A DNA stretch of 64,000 nucleotides from Dyadobacter sp. CY261 (GTDB lineage Bacteria; Bacteroidota; Bacteroidia; Cytophagales; Spirosomataceae). The DNA is taken from positions 124,001 through 188,000 of the forward strand of contig NZ_JAKCPW010000010.1 in NCBI RefSeq assembly GCF_021440085.1. Reading direction: 5' to 3'. The position numbers were made by a program, and so were the translations under genes. This document shows positions 17,311 through 26,839 of the stretch, piece after piece. The notes under the pieces were generated by a model, which was not told the origin of the DNA, did no database searches, and saw nothing but the letters and a program-made list of their open reading frames with translations. Within the stretch, counting starts at the first letter, position 1, and each line of letters begins with the position of its first letter.

Positions 17311-18675
17311 TTATTCCCCTTTTTCCGCAAATGCGGGATCGGGTTCCAGACCGGGCAAAACCACTTTTGCTACGCCCGGATCACCAAATTTCCAGGCGGG
17401 TAGCTTGTCCATTTCCGCCTGGAATACCTTCCTGATTTTCTCGCCTTCCGCACCTGCGTTACCCAAAGCTAGCGGATGTTTTTCTTCAATATCCTTTTGC
17501 AAATCGTAAAAGCGCCCGTCGGAATAAAGCTTGTAATGGCGGTCCCTGAAAAACCGCGCCGATTCCTTGTTGGCACCTTCGGAATGGATCGGCTGGTAAT
17601 GCGAGAAGATCCACTTGCGGGGCGTACCTTTTTCGCCTTTGATCTGCGGTAAAATGCTCGTCCCATCCGTGTTCCATTCGGCAGGCACTTTTGCATTGGC
17701 CGCCTGCGCAATGGTCGGGAGAATATCCGTAAAATCGACGAGGTCGTTCGTCTCGTGGGTTTTGTATCGCCCCGTTCCCCAGTTGACGATCAATGGCACA
17801 TGGTGGCCGCGATCGATCGTCAGCCCTTTACCGCCTTGCAGTTTCGAACCATCTTTCAGTTGTGTGGCAATAGCCCTGCCCGTGCCATTGTCGCCCGTGA
17901 AAATGATGATGGTGTTTTCATAAAGGCCTAAATCTTTGAGCTTTTGCACGATCTTGCCCACATTCTTATCCAAATAAGAAACCATATCCCTGAAATTGGC
18001 CGTATCCTTTTTAAACCGGCCTTCCACGTCTGATTTCCAGCTTTTGCTGTCAGGCGTAGGCAGGAAGGGATCGTGCACGAGCGCCATCGGATAATAGGCC
18101 AGGAACTTGCGGTCCTTATTTTTCTCGATAAAATCGAGCATGTAATCCACAAAAATATCCGGGCCGTAGTCGTCGGCGTCCGTTTTCAGGATCTCGCCGT
18201 CCCGGTCGATGAGCGGTTTTGCATAGCGCTCGCCTTCGCGGCGGGGCTTGCTCAGCTGCCAGAGGCAATACTGGTCGAACCCGAAATGCTTCGGCAATTT
18301 CTGGTTCGCGCCAAGTTGCCATTTACCGGCGATGGCGGTGGTGTAACCGGCCTCCTTAGCCAGATGCGCGAAGGTCTTTTGGTCCTGGTTCAAAAATCCG
18401 AACTCGGAGTAGTTCTTGTAGTTGTACTTCCCGGTCATGATCTGCACCCGCGACGGCGTGCAAAGCGGCTGCGAAAAGCCGTAATTGAATTTCAATCCCT
18501 CTTTCGCAAGCTTGTCGATATTCGGGGTTTTGTAAGTACTGCCGTAGGTGCCAATGCATTCCTTGCCCATATCATCGGCGAGAATCAGGACAATGTTCGG
18601 TGTTTGCTTCTGCGCCCAAGCCGGTGCGAGCGCAAGCACGGTCAGCAACAGGGCGAAGTAATTTTTAAGGGTCAT
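17311..18675 (-). CDS. Arylsulfatase A-like S1 sulfatase (CTPSR)
   Basis: 454 residues from the internal ATG at 18675, which gives a proper signal peptide (MTLKNYFALLL, cleavage near AWAQ). The longer reading from 18711 adds 12 polar residues. Metal ligands lie in ILADDMGKEC; the active site is C72-T-P-S-R, then VQIMTGKY, a less common continuation than ASLLTG. AGKWQLG replaces GKWH, so the usual His of that motif is Gln-Leu. IFTGDNGTG supplies the later ligands. It lies 18 bp from the next gene downstream and 63 bp from the sulfatase upstream. Substrate unknown. Confidence 0.91.
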   Translation of the reverse strand: MTLKNYFALLLTVLALAPAWAQKQTPNIVLILADDMGKECIGTYGSTYKTPNIDKLAKEGLKFNYGFSQPLCTPSRVQIMTGKYNYKNYSEFGFLNQDQKTFAHLAKEAGYTTAIAGKWQLGANQKLPKHFGFDQYCLWQLSKPRREGERYAKPLIDRDGEILKTDADDYGPDIFVDYMLDFIEKNKDRKFLAYYPMALVHDPFLPTPDSKSWKSDVEGRFKKDTANFRDMVSYLDKNVGKIVQKLKDLGLYENTIIIFTGDNGTGRAIATQLKDGSKLQGGKGLTIDRGHHVPLIVNWGTGRYKTHETNDLVDFTDILPTIAQAANAKVPAEWNTDGTSILPQIKGEKGTPRKWIFSHYQPIHSEGANKESARFFRDRHYKLYSDGRFYDLQKDIEEKHPLALGNAGAEGEKIRKVFQAEMDKLPAWKFGDPGVAKVVLPGLEPDPAFAEKGE

Positions 18676-18738
18676 GTTAAATGTCAGGTTTGGTTGAGGT
18701 GCTTTTGTCATAAAAAAGAGACATCCCCGGAGTCGGCC

Positions 18739-20367
18739 CTATTTCCCGCCTTCCACGCTTGCTCCTTGCTTGGCTTTATCATAATCATAAAACCATTTAA
18801 AGGTCTTGTCATATTCTTCGGCTCCTACCCGCTTGTACCATTCTTCGTATTTGGCCACGAGTTTTTTGGCGAGTTCGGGCTGCTTATCGAATTGGTCGTT
18901 CAGTTCCGTGCGGTCCTTTTCCACATCGTACAATTGCCATTTCTCCGTTTTCTCGGCCACGAGCTTCCATTTGCCGTCGCGCAGGGCGCGGTTGCCTTCA
19001 TGCTCCCAGAAAATCGGGTTTTTGCGGTTGATAGACTTGCCGGTGAATGCCGGTTTCAGGCTTGCGCCTTCCAGCGGATGTATTTTGTTGCCTTCAAAGG
19101 TTGCGGGGTATTGGGCATTACCCAAATCCACGAGCGTGGCCATAATGTCGATAATATGCGCAGGCTGGCGTTCGAATTTGCCGTTGCGGGAAGCCGGAAT
19201 CCCCGCAGGCCAGGAGATAATGCCCGGCGAAGAGATACCCCCTTCATGCGTGTGGTGCTTGTAAGCCCAAAACGGCGTGCAGGCCGCCTCTGCCCAGCCC
19301 TGACCAATAAATACGGTCGATTTGGCATTGCCCGGCTGGTCGCCTTCATAGCGACCTTCGATCCCCGGCTCGGCATTACCGCCATTGTCGGATACGAAAA
19401 GAATGACGGTGTCGTCAAACACGCCGCGCTTTTTCAAACCGGCCACCAGGTCACCGATGCTTTTGTCCAAACGGTAGATCACGGCGGCGTAAATCGCCAT
19501 CATATCGTCATATTGCTTTTTTTCGGCATCGCTCAGGCTGTCCCATTTCCTGACATTCGGATTAATAGGCGGCAGCTTCCAGGACGGATCTACCAGGCCA
19601 AGTTTGACTTGCTTTTCATACCGTTCCTGACGCAGTTTTTCCCAGCCTTTCAAATACTTGCCACGGAATTTTGCAACATCTTCTTCGGGTGCCTGCAAAG
19701 GAAAATGCGGTGCATTATGGGCCAGATAAAGCATAAACGGCTTTTTCGCAGCGGCCGCCTCGTCGATAAACCGCAGACCGTAGTCCGTCCAGAGATCGGT
19801 AGAATACCAATCCTTCGGCAGCTTGTCGGAGTCATTCGGGATTTCTTGTCCATTCAAAAACAACTTTGCATTGTTGCCCGTTGGGTAATAAAAACCTCCC
19901 GCAGCCGCATGCAGCGAGCGTTCGAACCCACGGTTGGTTGGGTACACGCCATGCTGGTGGCCCACATGCCATTTGCCCGTCATCGCCGTGAAATAACCGG
20001 CGCTTTTCATCACTTCGGCGATGGTTACGCTGTTGTGGTTGAGCTGACCGCGGTAAGCCGGATGGTCGGCGCCCTTGTCGTCCATCATATGCCCGATCCC
20101 GGCCTGATGGCTGTACACGCCCGTGAGTAATGCCGCACGGGTGGGACAGCAGCGGGCTGTATTGTAAAAATTAGTTAGCCGTACACCGTTCTGAGCCAGT
20201 TTGTCCAGATTTGGCGTCGGTATTTCACTTCCGTAGCAACCCAGGTCCGCATAACCGAGGTCGTCGGCGAGGATGACGATCACATTGGGTTTCTTCTGGG
20301 CAAATGCAACGTGTGCTGCGAATGGGATCGCAAGAAAAAGCAAGCCGGCGAATTGTAGTCTGTACAT
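18739..20367 (-). CDS. S1-family arylsulfatase (CCPTR)
   Basis: 542 residues with a signal peptide (about 1-24, ending AFAQ). The metal site is VILADDLGYADLGCYG; the active site is C73-C-P-T-R, then AALLTGVYSHQAG, typical of the large arylsulfatase subfamily that includes Pseudomonas-type AtsA (S1_4-like). GKWHVGH, FLYLAHNAPHFPLQAP and FVSDNGGNAEPG are conserved. The region upstream (20368-20490) holds a diverged REP-like element rather than a clear promoter, so it is probably read through from upstream. The related enzymes at 20491 and 32349 carry an additional C-terminal domain that this one lacks. Confidence 0.92.
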   Translation of the reverse strand: MYRLQFAGLLFLAIPFAAHVAFAQKKPNVIVILADDLGYADLGCYGSEIPTPNLDKLAQNGVRLTNFYNTARCCPTRAALLTGVYSHQAGIGHMMDDKGADHPAYRGQLNHNSVTIAEVMKSAGYFTAMTGKWHVGHQHGVYPTNRGFERSLHAAAGGFYYPTGNNAKLFLNGQEIPNDSDKLPKDWYSTDLWTDYGLRFIDEAAAAKKPFMLYLAHNAPHFPLQAPEEDVAKFRGKYLKGWEKLRQERYEKQVKLGLVDPSWKLPPINPNVRKWDSLSDAEKKQYDDMMAIYAAVIYRLDKSIGDLVAGLKKRGVFDDTVILFVSDNGGNAEPGIEGRYEGDQPGNAKSTVFIGQGWAEAACTPFWAYKHHTHEGGISSPGIISWPAGIPASRNGKFERQPAHIIDIMATLVDLGNAQYPATFEGNKIHPLEGASLKPAFTGKSINRKNPIFWEHEGNRALRDGKWKLVAEKTEKWQLYDVEKDRTELNDQFDKQPELAKKLVAKYEEWYKRVGAEEYDKTFKWFYDYDKAKQGASVEGGK

Positions 20368-20405
20368 ATTTCAACTTATTTAAAACCATGATTTAAACTC
20401 CATTA

Positions 20406-20487
20406 TGTCACCCTGATCGCACCGGACGCGGAAGGGCATGTACGATGTCACATTACTGACTGTCTTCGACTGCGCTCGGACTGCCAC
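20406..20487. repeat. Solitary REP-like element between sulfatase genes
   Basis: TGTCACCCTGATCGC...GAAGGGCATG at 20406-20440 and CTTCGACTGCGCTCGGACTG at 20464-20483 resemble, in order and orientation, the two halves of the element repeated at 24340-25375. The two halves are imperfect reverse complements and could fold into a hairpin in the 123-bp gap between two sulfatase genes. Confidence 0.6.
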
Positions 20488-20490
20488 ACG

Positions 20491-22830
20491 CTATGGATAC
20501 TTAATAACCACCTTTTTCAATTTGCCAGTAAATGCAAACGGTGCCTTGTAAAGGTCCGAAACGGCGAATTTCTGATCGCGGCCAACATCCGTCCCGTCGA
20601 TTTGCCGTGGCCCTTGCACCTGCGCTTGGGTGGCGGCGAAGTTGCGCTCACCGACCTTTTCTTCATTGATATAAACCGTCTCCTTCCCTACCGACTTGCC
20701 TGCTTCGGAAGCACCTGCGTACTCATAAACCAGTTTGAAATGCACCCTGCCGTTCGGAATGTTACCCACCGAAGCGATGTGGTAATTGTCACGGGCAGTT
20801 TTGTGGGCATAATGCAGTTTGCCATCTTTCACGAACAGACTGATGCCGCTCTTCTCGCCCCCCACCGCGAATAACACGCCTTCCTCCTTGCCGTTGGCAA
20901 TATCGGCCTCGGCATCGACGGTGAATGAGCGGCCATCGTAAAGCGGGCTGCTCACGCCCACGAGGTTATCGACTCCCGGGAATAGCGTGATTTCAGGCAT
21001 TTTGCCATACACCGTCCGACCGGCAGGCATATCGTGCGCCGTAAAATCCTTTAATGGATATACATTGTATTTCTTCGCTTCCTGATCGAAAACCGCCTGC
21101 AACTCTTTCAGTTTCGCGGGATTCTTGGCGGCCAGGTTGTTGCGTTCGTTGAAATCTTCATTCAGGTTATACAACTCCCACACATCCTTGCTGAAATCCA
21201 CCGATTTGCCCGACGGGTCCGCTTTGGTTCCCGCATCGAAGCCCTCCCAGACCGAATGGCCTCTCGAAGCCTTCCAACCATCTTTGTAAACAGACAATGC
21301 CCCGGCGATCTCATAATACTGAACCGTGTGCCGCGAGGCCGCATTCGGCTGGTCGATCGCGTAGGCGAGGCTCGTTCCTTCAAACGGTTCCTGTTTGTAA
21401 CCGTTGATCTGCTTGGGCGCTTCCCCTTTCACGAGTTCGAGCGTCGTAGGCAAAATGTCGTTCACATGCCCGTACTGATTGCGGATGCCTCCTTTTTCCT
21501 TAATGCCTTTGGGATAGTACAAAATCATCGGGTTGCGCGTGCCGCCCTCGGTATTAGCGTCGCCTTTCCAGTAGCGGAATGGTGTGTTGGCCGCGGCAGC
21601 CCAGCCAATCGGGTAATCGGTGCTCGACTCGTCGGTCCCGATCAGGTCGCGGGCATTCAGGATCGCGTCTATGCGCTGTTCGCCTTCCAACCGGTTGATC
21701 TGCGGATTGATCGTGCCATGCTGGGTGCCGCCTTTGCTCGCCCCATTGTCGCCCAGGATGACGGCGATCACGGTATTATCCAGCTGGTCGATCTGGTCGA
21801 GGTAGTTCACGATCCGGCCGATTTCGTAATCGGTGTACGTGTAAAATGCCGCGTAAACCTCCATGAAATGCGCATATGCCTTCTTTTCCTTTTCCGAAAG
21901 CGCTGCCCATTCCTTTACGCCCGGGTTACGTTCCGGTAAAACGGCGTTTTGAGGGATAATACCCAGCTTTTTCTGCTTTTCAATGACAATTTCACGGTAC
22001 TTGTCCCAGCCCATATCGAACTTGCCCTTGTACTGATCGATCCACTCCTTCGCTACCTGATGCGGCGAATGCGTCGCGCCGGTTGCCAGGTACAGAAAGA
22101 ATGGCTTTTCAGCATCCACCGACTTCTGGTTGGCAATGTATTTGATCGCTTTATCGGCCAGCAGTTCGTTCAAATGCTTGTTATTCGGCTCAATATCGAG
22201 CTTCGTTACATCTTCCCAAAGCTCAGGATGCCACTGGTCGGTCGCGCCGGGGAGGAAGCCGTAATAATGGTCGAAGCCCCGACCCGTCGGCCAGCGGTTG
22301 AATGGCCCGGCCTGCGAGTTTTCGGTGACGGGCGTCAGGTGCCATTTACCCAATGCAAATGTCGCATACCCGTTTTCGCGGAGTACTTCGGCCGCCGTTC
22401 CCTTTTCAAAGGGAATGTAAGTGTCATAACCCGGAAAATCAATGGCGGCGGGTGTCAGCAAACCCACATGCGCCGAATGATGGTTCCTGCCGGTAAGCAA
22501 GGCCGCGCGCGTAGGCGAGCAAATGGCCGTCGTGTGGAAGTTGGTAAACCGCAAACCATTATTGGCTAACTTTTCAATATTAGGCGTTTCCACCAATCCG
22601 CCGAATGCGGTAGTCGCCCCGAAGCCGGCGTCATCGATCAGTATCCACACGACATTAGGCGCACCTTTCGCCGCTTTTTTGTTGTATTCGATATGAAACG
22701 GCGTCGATTCCTGCAAGGTTTTACCGGCCTTGCCATTCCAGGGTTGCTGCGGGCTGTGCTGGGCCAGAATCGGCTGCGCTGCCAGACTCCCGGCCAGCAA
22801 TACCGAGCTGATTTTGAACAATTTCTTCAT
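20491..22830 (-). CDS. Large S1-family arylsulfatase with C-terminal ConA-like domain
   Basis: 779 residues with a signal peptide (about 1-24, ending ILAQ). The metal site is WILIDDAGFG; the active site is C104-S-P-T-R, then AALLTGRNHHSAH. GKWHLTP and the stretch TGRGFDHYYGFLPGATDQWHPEL are S1_4-type features. ILGDNGASKGG holds later ligands. After the sulfatase fold (to about 590), residues about 640-775 look like a LamG/concanavalin-like beta-sandwich, ending FTGKLKKVVIKY, perhaps for glycan binding. It is paralogous to the gene at 32349-34670. It lies 22 bp downstream of another sulfatase. Confidence 0.93.
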   Translation of the reverse strand: MKKLFKISSVLLAGSLAAQPILAQHSPQQPWNGKAGKTLQESTPFHIEYNKKAAKGAPNVVWILIDDAGFGATTAFGGLVETPNIEKLANNGLRFTNFHTTAICSPTRAALLTGRNHHSAHVGLLTPAAIDFPGYDTYIPFEKGTAAEVLRENGYATFALGKWHLTPVTENSQAGPFNRWPTGRGFDHYYGFLPGATDQWHPELWEDVTKLDIEPNNKHLNELLADKAIKYIANQKSVDAEKPFFLYLATGATHSPHQVAKEWIDQYKGKFDMGWDKYREIVIEKQKKLGIIPQNAVLPERNPGVKEWAALSEKEKKAYAHFMEVYAAFYTYTDYEIGRIVNYLDQIDQLDNTVIAVILGDNGASKGGTQHGTINPQINRLEGEQRIDAILNARDLIGTDESSTDYPIGWAAAANTPFRYWKGDANTEGGTRNPMILYYPKGIKEKGGIRNQYGHVNDILPTTLELVKGEAPKQINGYKQEPFEGTSLAYAIDQPNAASRHTVQYYEIAGALSVYKDGWKASRGHSVWEGFDAGTKADPSGKSVDFSKDVWELYNLNEDFNERNNLAAKNPAKLKELQAVFDQEAKKYNVYPLKDFTAHDMPAGRTVYGKMPEITLFPGVDNLVGVSSPLYDGRSFTVDAEADIANGKEEGVLFAVGGEKSGISLFVKDGKLHYAHKTARDNYHIASVGNIPNGRVHFKLVYEYAGASEAGKSVGKETVYINEEKVGERNFAATQAQVQGPRQIDGTDVGRDQKFAVSDLYKAPFAFTGKLKKVVIKYP

Positions 22831-22852
22831 GGTTTTTGGGTTTCAAAAGTTT

Positions 22853-24328
22853 CTATTCCTCGGTATTGGCCGCCTTGGCGCCACTTGATTTCACGGCAGT
22901 TCCCGGCGCATATTCCGGGTTGAGTTTGGTTGGCACCGGCGCATTGGTCTTTTGCTTCCACGCTTCCAGCTTGTCTTTCAATTCTTTGGCTTTGGCCGGG
23001 TTCGATTTAGCTAAATCTTTCGTTTCACCGATGTCTGCGCGGATGTTGTATAGTTCGATCCGCCCGTCTTCGTAAAACTGATGGAGTTTGAAATCACCGG
23101 AGCGAATGGTGCTCGTCGGCCTCGTCCGGAAGGCGTCCTTATTCCGCTTATCGCCTTTGTAGGCTTCGAGGTAGGCCGGGAAATGCCAGAAAATGTCGCG
23201 CTGGGCAGCCGGCTTTTGCAGCAGCAATGGCACAAAGCTCTGTCCGTCGACCTCGGCATTCAGCGGCTTTTGAATGTTGGCCACTTCCAGTAGTGTCGGG
23301 TAAAAATCGACGCCGATCACCGGACTGTCGGTGTGCGAACCGGCCTTCGTTTTGCCCGGCCATTTCACGATCAGAGGCACGCGGACGCCTCCTTCGTAAA
23401 GCATTCCCTTCGAGCCCCGCAACGGATGCTGGGCTGTTACCGCGCCCATCCCGCCATTGTCCGAGAAGAAAACGACCAAAGTATTTTCGGTCAGTTTCAG
23501 TGCATCGAGCTGTTTCAGCACGCGGCCGATTCCCTGGTCGGCGCTCTCGATCATGGCCGCGTACACCGGATTATTGTGGTATGGATCTCCCTTTTTCCCT
23601 TTGTATTTTTGAATAATATCCGCCTTGGCCTCAATGGGCGTGTGCACGGCGAAGTACGACAAGTAGAGAAAAAACGGATTTTCACGATTTCCGTCCAGGA
23701 ACTTCAAAGCCTCGTCTGTAAGCCGGTCGGTGATGTATTCGCCTTCCTGGCCGGAGGTAATGTCCTCATGCGGCGATGCTTTGCCATCTTTATTATAAGG
23801 GTAAAAATAAGCGCTCGTGCCGCCTGTGCCGCCAATCACGTGGTCAAAACCCTGTGCGTGCGCGTCAGCACCCTTGCCTTTGCCGCCCAACTGCCATTTC
23901 CCGATCAGCCCTGTGCGATAACCGGCATTTTTGAGTTCCTCAGCAACCGTTACAAATGAGGGGTTCAGCACCGTATTGTTTTCTATGGGGATCAATTTAC
24001 GTTCCACCGATTCGCCCCGGTCTGCATTCCCGACGGTGTAAATGCCGTGGCGAGGCGTGTACTTGCCCGTCATCAGCGAGGCGCGGCTTGGGGCACAGTT
24101 CGGCCCGACGGAATAGGCTTGCGAAAACCACATGCCTTCATTACGCAGCCGGTCGATATTCGGCGTTTCGTAATATTTACTTCCATTGGCAGTCAAATCC
24201 GTCCATCCCCAGTCGTCGACCAGGATAAACAGAATATTGGGTTTGTCTTTTCGCTGGGCAAAGGCTGCCTGGCTGGCGACCACCAGCAGAATCAAAAAAC
24301 TGAAAAGAATTCTTTTTACGATATACAT
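22853..24328 (-). CDS. S1-family sulfatase (CAPSR)
   Basis: 491 residues with a signal peptide (about 1-24, ending AAFAQ). The metal site is FILVDDWGWTDLTANGS; the active site is C78-A-P-S-R, then ASLMTGKYTPRHGIY. GKWQLGGKG replaces the usual GKWH-LG. FFSDNGGMGAVT supplies the later ligands. It is the first of seven consecutive sulfatase genes, preceded by the 1-kb REP-like array that separates it from susD. Whether it has its own promoter, possibly beyond the array, cannot be seen. Substrate unknown. Confidence 0.92.
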   Translation of the reverse strand: MYIVKRILFSFLILLVVASQAAFAQRKDKPNILFILVDDWGWTDLTANGSKYYETPNIDRLRNEGMWFSQAYSVGPNCAPSRASLMTGKYTPRHGIYTVGNADRGESVERKLIPIENNTVLNPSFVTVAEELKNAGYRTGLIGKWQLGGKGKGADAHAQGFDHVIGGTGGTSAYFYPYNKDGKASPHEDITSGQEGEYITDRLTDEALKFLDGNRENPFFLYLSYFAVHTPIEAKADIIQKYKGKKGDPYHNNPVYAAMIESADQGIGRVLKQLDALKLTENTLVVFFSDNGGMGAVTAQHPLRGSKGMLYEGGVRVPLIVKWPGKTKAGSHTDSPVIGVDFYPTLLEVANIQKPLNAEVDGQSFVPLLLQKPAAQRDIFWHFPAYLEAYKGDKRNKDAFRTRPTSTIRSGDFKLHQFYEDGRIELYNIRADIGETKDLAKSNPAKAKELKDKLEAWKQKTNAPVPTKLNPEYAPGTAVKSSGAKAANTEE

Positions 24329-25400
24329 TGGCTTCTTGCGGTATTTACGTGGTTGCGGGTCTTCGGCTGCGCTGTCTTCGGCTGCGCTCAGACTGACATT
24401 CGGCGGCTGTCTTCGGCTGCGCTCAGACTGACATTGGGCGACTGGCTTCGGCTGCGCTCAGACTGACATTTTGCATAGTGCATCACCCTGAACGGACGGG
24501 CTGCCCCAGCGATCGATGCTACACTATATGTCACCCTGAGCGCAGTCGAAGGGCATGCACGTCGTTGTGGTACGGACTGTCTTCGGCTGCGCTCAGACTG
24601 ACATTCCGGCTGCGCTCAGACTGACATTTCCACTGCGCTCGCACTGACATTTTGCATAGTGCATCACCCTGAACGGACGGGCTGCCCCAGCGATCGATGT
24701 TACACTATATGTCACCCTGAGCGCAGTCGAAGGGCATGCACGTCGTTGTGGTACGGACTGTCTTCGGCTGCGCTCAGACTGACATTCCGGCTGCGCTCAG
24801 ACTGACATCCCGGCTGCGCTCAGACTGACATACCACTGCGCTCAGACTGACATTTTGCATAGTGCATCACCCTGAACGGACGGGCTGCCCCAGCGAGCGA
24901 TGCTACACTATATGTCACCCTGAGCGCAGTCGAAGGGCACGCACATCGTTGTGGTACGGACTGTCTTCGGCTGCGCTCAGACTGACATCCCGGCTGCGCT
25001 CAGACTGACATTCCACTGCGCTCAGACTGACACTTTGCATAGTGCATCACCCTGAACGGACGGGCTGCCCCAGCGATCGACGCTACACTATATGTCACCC
25101 TGAGCCCAGTCGAAGGGCACGCACATCGTTGTGGTACGGACTGTCTTCGGCTGCGCTCAGACTGACATTGGGCGACTGTCTTCGGCTGCGCTCAGACTGA
25201 CATTGGGCGACTGTCTTCGGCTGCGCTCAGACGGACATTCCGGCTGTGTCTTCGGCTGCGCTCAAACTGACATTCGGCAACTGTCTTCGCTGCGCTCAGA
25301 CTGACATTGGGCGACTGTCTTCGGCTGCGCGCGGACTAAAAAGTGTGCGGTTGTCAGTCTGAGCGTAGCCGAAGACGGGGTGCGACGTGCATGCTCGATG
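24329..25400. repeat. REP-like repeat array, 1 kb, non-coding
   Basis: About 18 copies of a core resembling CTTCGGCTGCGCTCAGACTG followed by ACAT lie in one orientation between 24340 and 25340. Within them a longer unit occurs four times, starting GCATAGTGCATCACCCTGAA at 24473, 24654, 24857 and 25037 (periods 181, 203, 180). Each longer unit contains TGTCACCCTGAGCGCAGTCG, an imperfect reverse complement of the core, so every unit can form a long hairpin. One inverted core ends the array near 25353-25377. The extra 22 bp of the third unit equals one additional core. Related single elements are common between genes of Bacteroidota. No REP-associated transposase is in the window. Confidence 0.88.
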
Positions 25401-26828
25401 TCATTCCCAACCCGGGTTTTGCACCAGTTTCGGGTTCAAATCCATTTCGCGTTGGGGGATCGGATGCAGGTAATGCTTTTCGGCTGCATTCGTTTTGCCC
25501 GCGGCGTGCAATGCGGTGATCATTCTTTTGGTGCGCACGAGATCGAACCAGCGCTGGAATTCGAACATCAGCTCTAAACGACGCTCCTTATAAATGGCTT
25601 CGCGGAACTGGTCTTTGTTCAAACCGGCCAATGCATCCAGCCCGGCACGTTTGCGAACGCGGTTCACGGCAGCGAAGGCATCGGCCGATGGACCTGTGCT
25701 TTCATTCACGGCTTCGGCGTAAATCAGCAATATCTCCGCGAAACGGATCACCGGAATGTTCTTCGCGGATTCGGTCGGGTTCACGATCTGCGCCGGATCG
25801 AAATATTTAAAAAAACGCGGCGGAAATGTGATTTCCTTGCCGGTGGTCGGACTTACGAGCGAGGTAAAGAAGGTGACATCGCGGCGTTTGTCCTTTTCGC
25901 TGTACAACTTGTACGCATCGGGTTGAGGCTCGTCCGTACCTGCCGAAGCCACGCCGGGTATCCCTACCGGCGTCGCCGACGAGGCCAGACGGTTGCCCTG
26001 CCCATTGACGTTGGATTTACATTGAACCGAGAAAATATGCTCTTTGCCATTCTTGGTAGCCACATTGAAAACATCCGCAAAATTTTCGAACAAATCATAA
26101 CCATAAGGCCCGTTGATCACTTCCAGGCTTTTTGCAGCCGCTTTGCTCCATTCCTGACGCGTGAGGTACACCTTCGCCAAAATGGATTTCGCGGCACCAC
26201 CTGTTGCGCGACCGGCATTTGCACCAGTGTATGCATTGGGCAATGCCTCGGCGTCGGTCAAATCCTGGATGATTTGTTTGTAAACCTCCTCCTTAGGTGT
26301 CCGCGCCACCTGAATGGCGTCCTTACCCAACGATCCGTTTTCTTCCAGAAGCAGCGGAACGTCGCCCCAAAGCCTTACCAGGTTGAAATACAATAATCCG
26401 CGCAAAAATTTGGCTTCATTCACCAGTCTCGTCCGCAAAGTAGCGTCCATTTCGATCCCCGGAATGCGGGCAATGGCGATATTGGCGCGGTTAATGGCGA
26501 CGTAACTTTCCCGCCAGAGTTCGTCGACGCGGTCATTGGTCGTTGAATGGGCCAGCACGGAAATGGTACGCACATCCGCATTCGTCACGCGCAGACCAGC
26601 AATGGCGTCGTCGGACATGATTTCGAATGCGAGGTGGAACAAGCGGTTGTACATCGTAAGCCCGCCGTTGTTCAGTGCAGCATTGTACACGGAGGTTACG
26701 GCCGCGAGCGCATCGCTTTCGGTTTTATAAAATTGTTCGGTTGTAATGAGGGAGGTGGGATTTTCATTCAGGTCCGTGCAGGCGGTGAAACTGAAAATAC
26801 CGAGGAAGAACAGAAATATCTTTTTCAT
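25401..26828 (-). CDS. SusD/RagB family surface-binding lipoprotein
   Basis: 475 residues. The N-terminus MKKIFLFFLGIFSFTAC gives a lipobox with Cys17. DLNENPTSLITTEQFYKTESDALAAV is the classical SusD start, the TPR-like helical core follows, and the C-terminal RR-x-E-L..FEFQRWFDLVRT motif and LHPIPQREMDLNP tail are diagnostic. SusD proteins form the lid of the SusC transporter and bind its substrate. The gene starts 11 bp after susC. It is full length, unlike the fragment at 1-116. The associated sulfatases suggest sulfated ligands (inference). Confidence 0.95.
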   Translation of the reverse strand: MKKIFLFFLGIFSFTACTDLNENPTSLITTEQFYKTESDALAAVTSVYNAALNNGGLTMYNRLFHLAFEIMSDDAIAGLRVTNADVRTISVLAHSTTNDRVDELWRESYVAINRANIAIARIPGIEMDATLRTRLVNEAKFLRGLLYFNLVRLWGDVPLLLEENGSLGKDAIQVARTPKEEVYKQIIQDLTDAEALPNAYTGANAGRATGGAAKSILAKVYLTRQEWSKAAAKSLEVINGPYGYDLFENFADVFNVATKNGKEHIFSVQCKSNVNGQGNRLASSATPVGIPGVASAGTDEPQPDAYKLYSEKDKRRDVTFFTSLVSPTTGKEITFPPRFFKYFDPAQIVNPTESAKNIPVIRFAEILLIYAEAVNESTGPSADAFAAVNRVRKRAGLDALAGLNKDQFREAIYKERRLELMFEFQRWFDLVRTKRMITALHAAGKTNAAEKHYLHPIPQREMDLNPKLVQNPGWE

Positions 26829-26839
26829 TGCCAGAATGC

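Noticed and set aside
18073..20130. Long plus-strand open frame of 685 codons
   Set aside because: It runs antisense through two sulfatase genes with intact catalytic motifs and has no recognisable domain or signal. High-GC third positions of the true genes keep the opposite frame open.
24329..25400. CRISPR array
   Set aside because: Repeats are spaced irregularly, the sequence between them is itself repeated rather than unique, the cores form hairpins typical of REP elements, and no cas genes are present.
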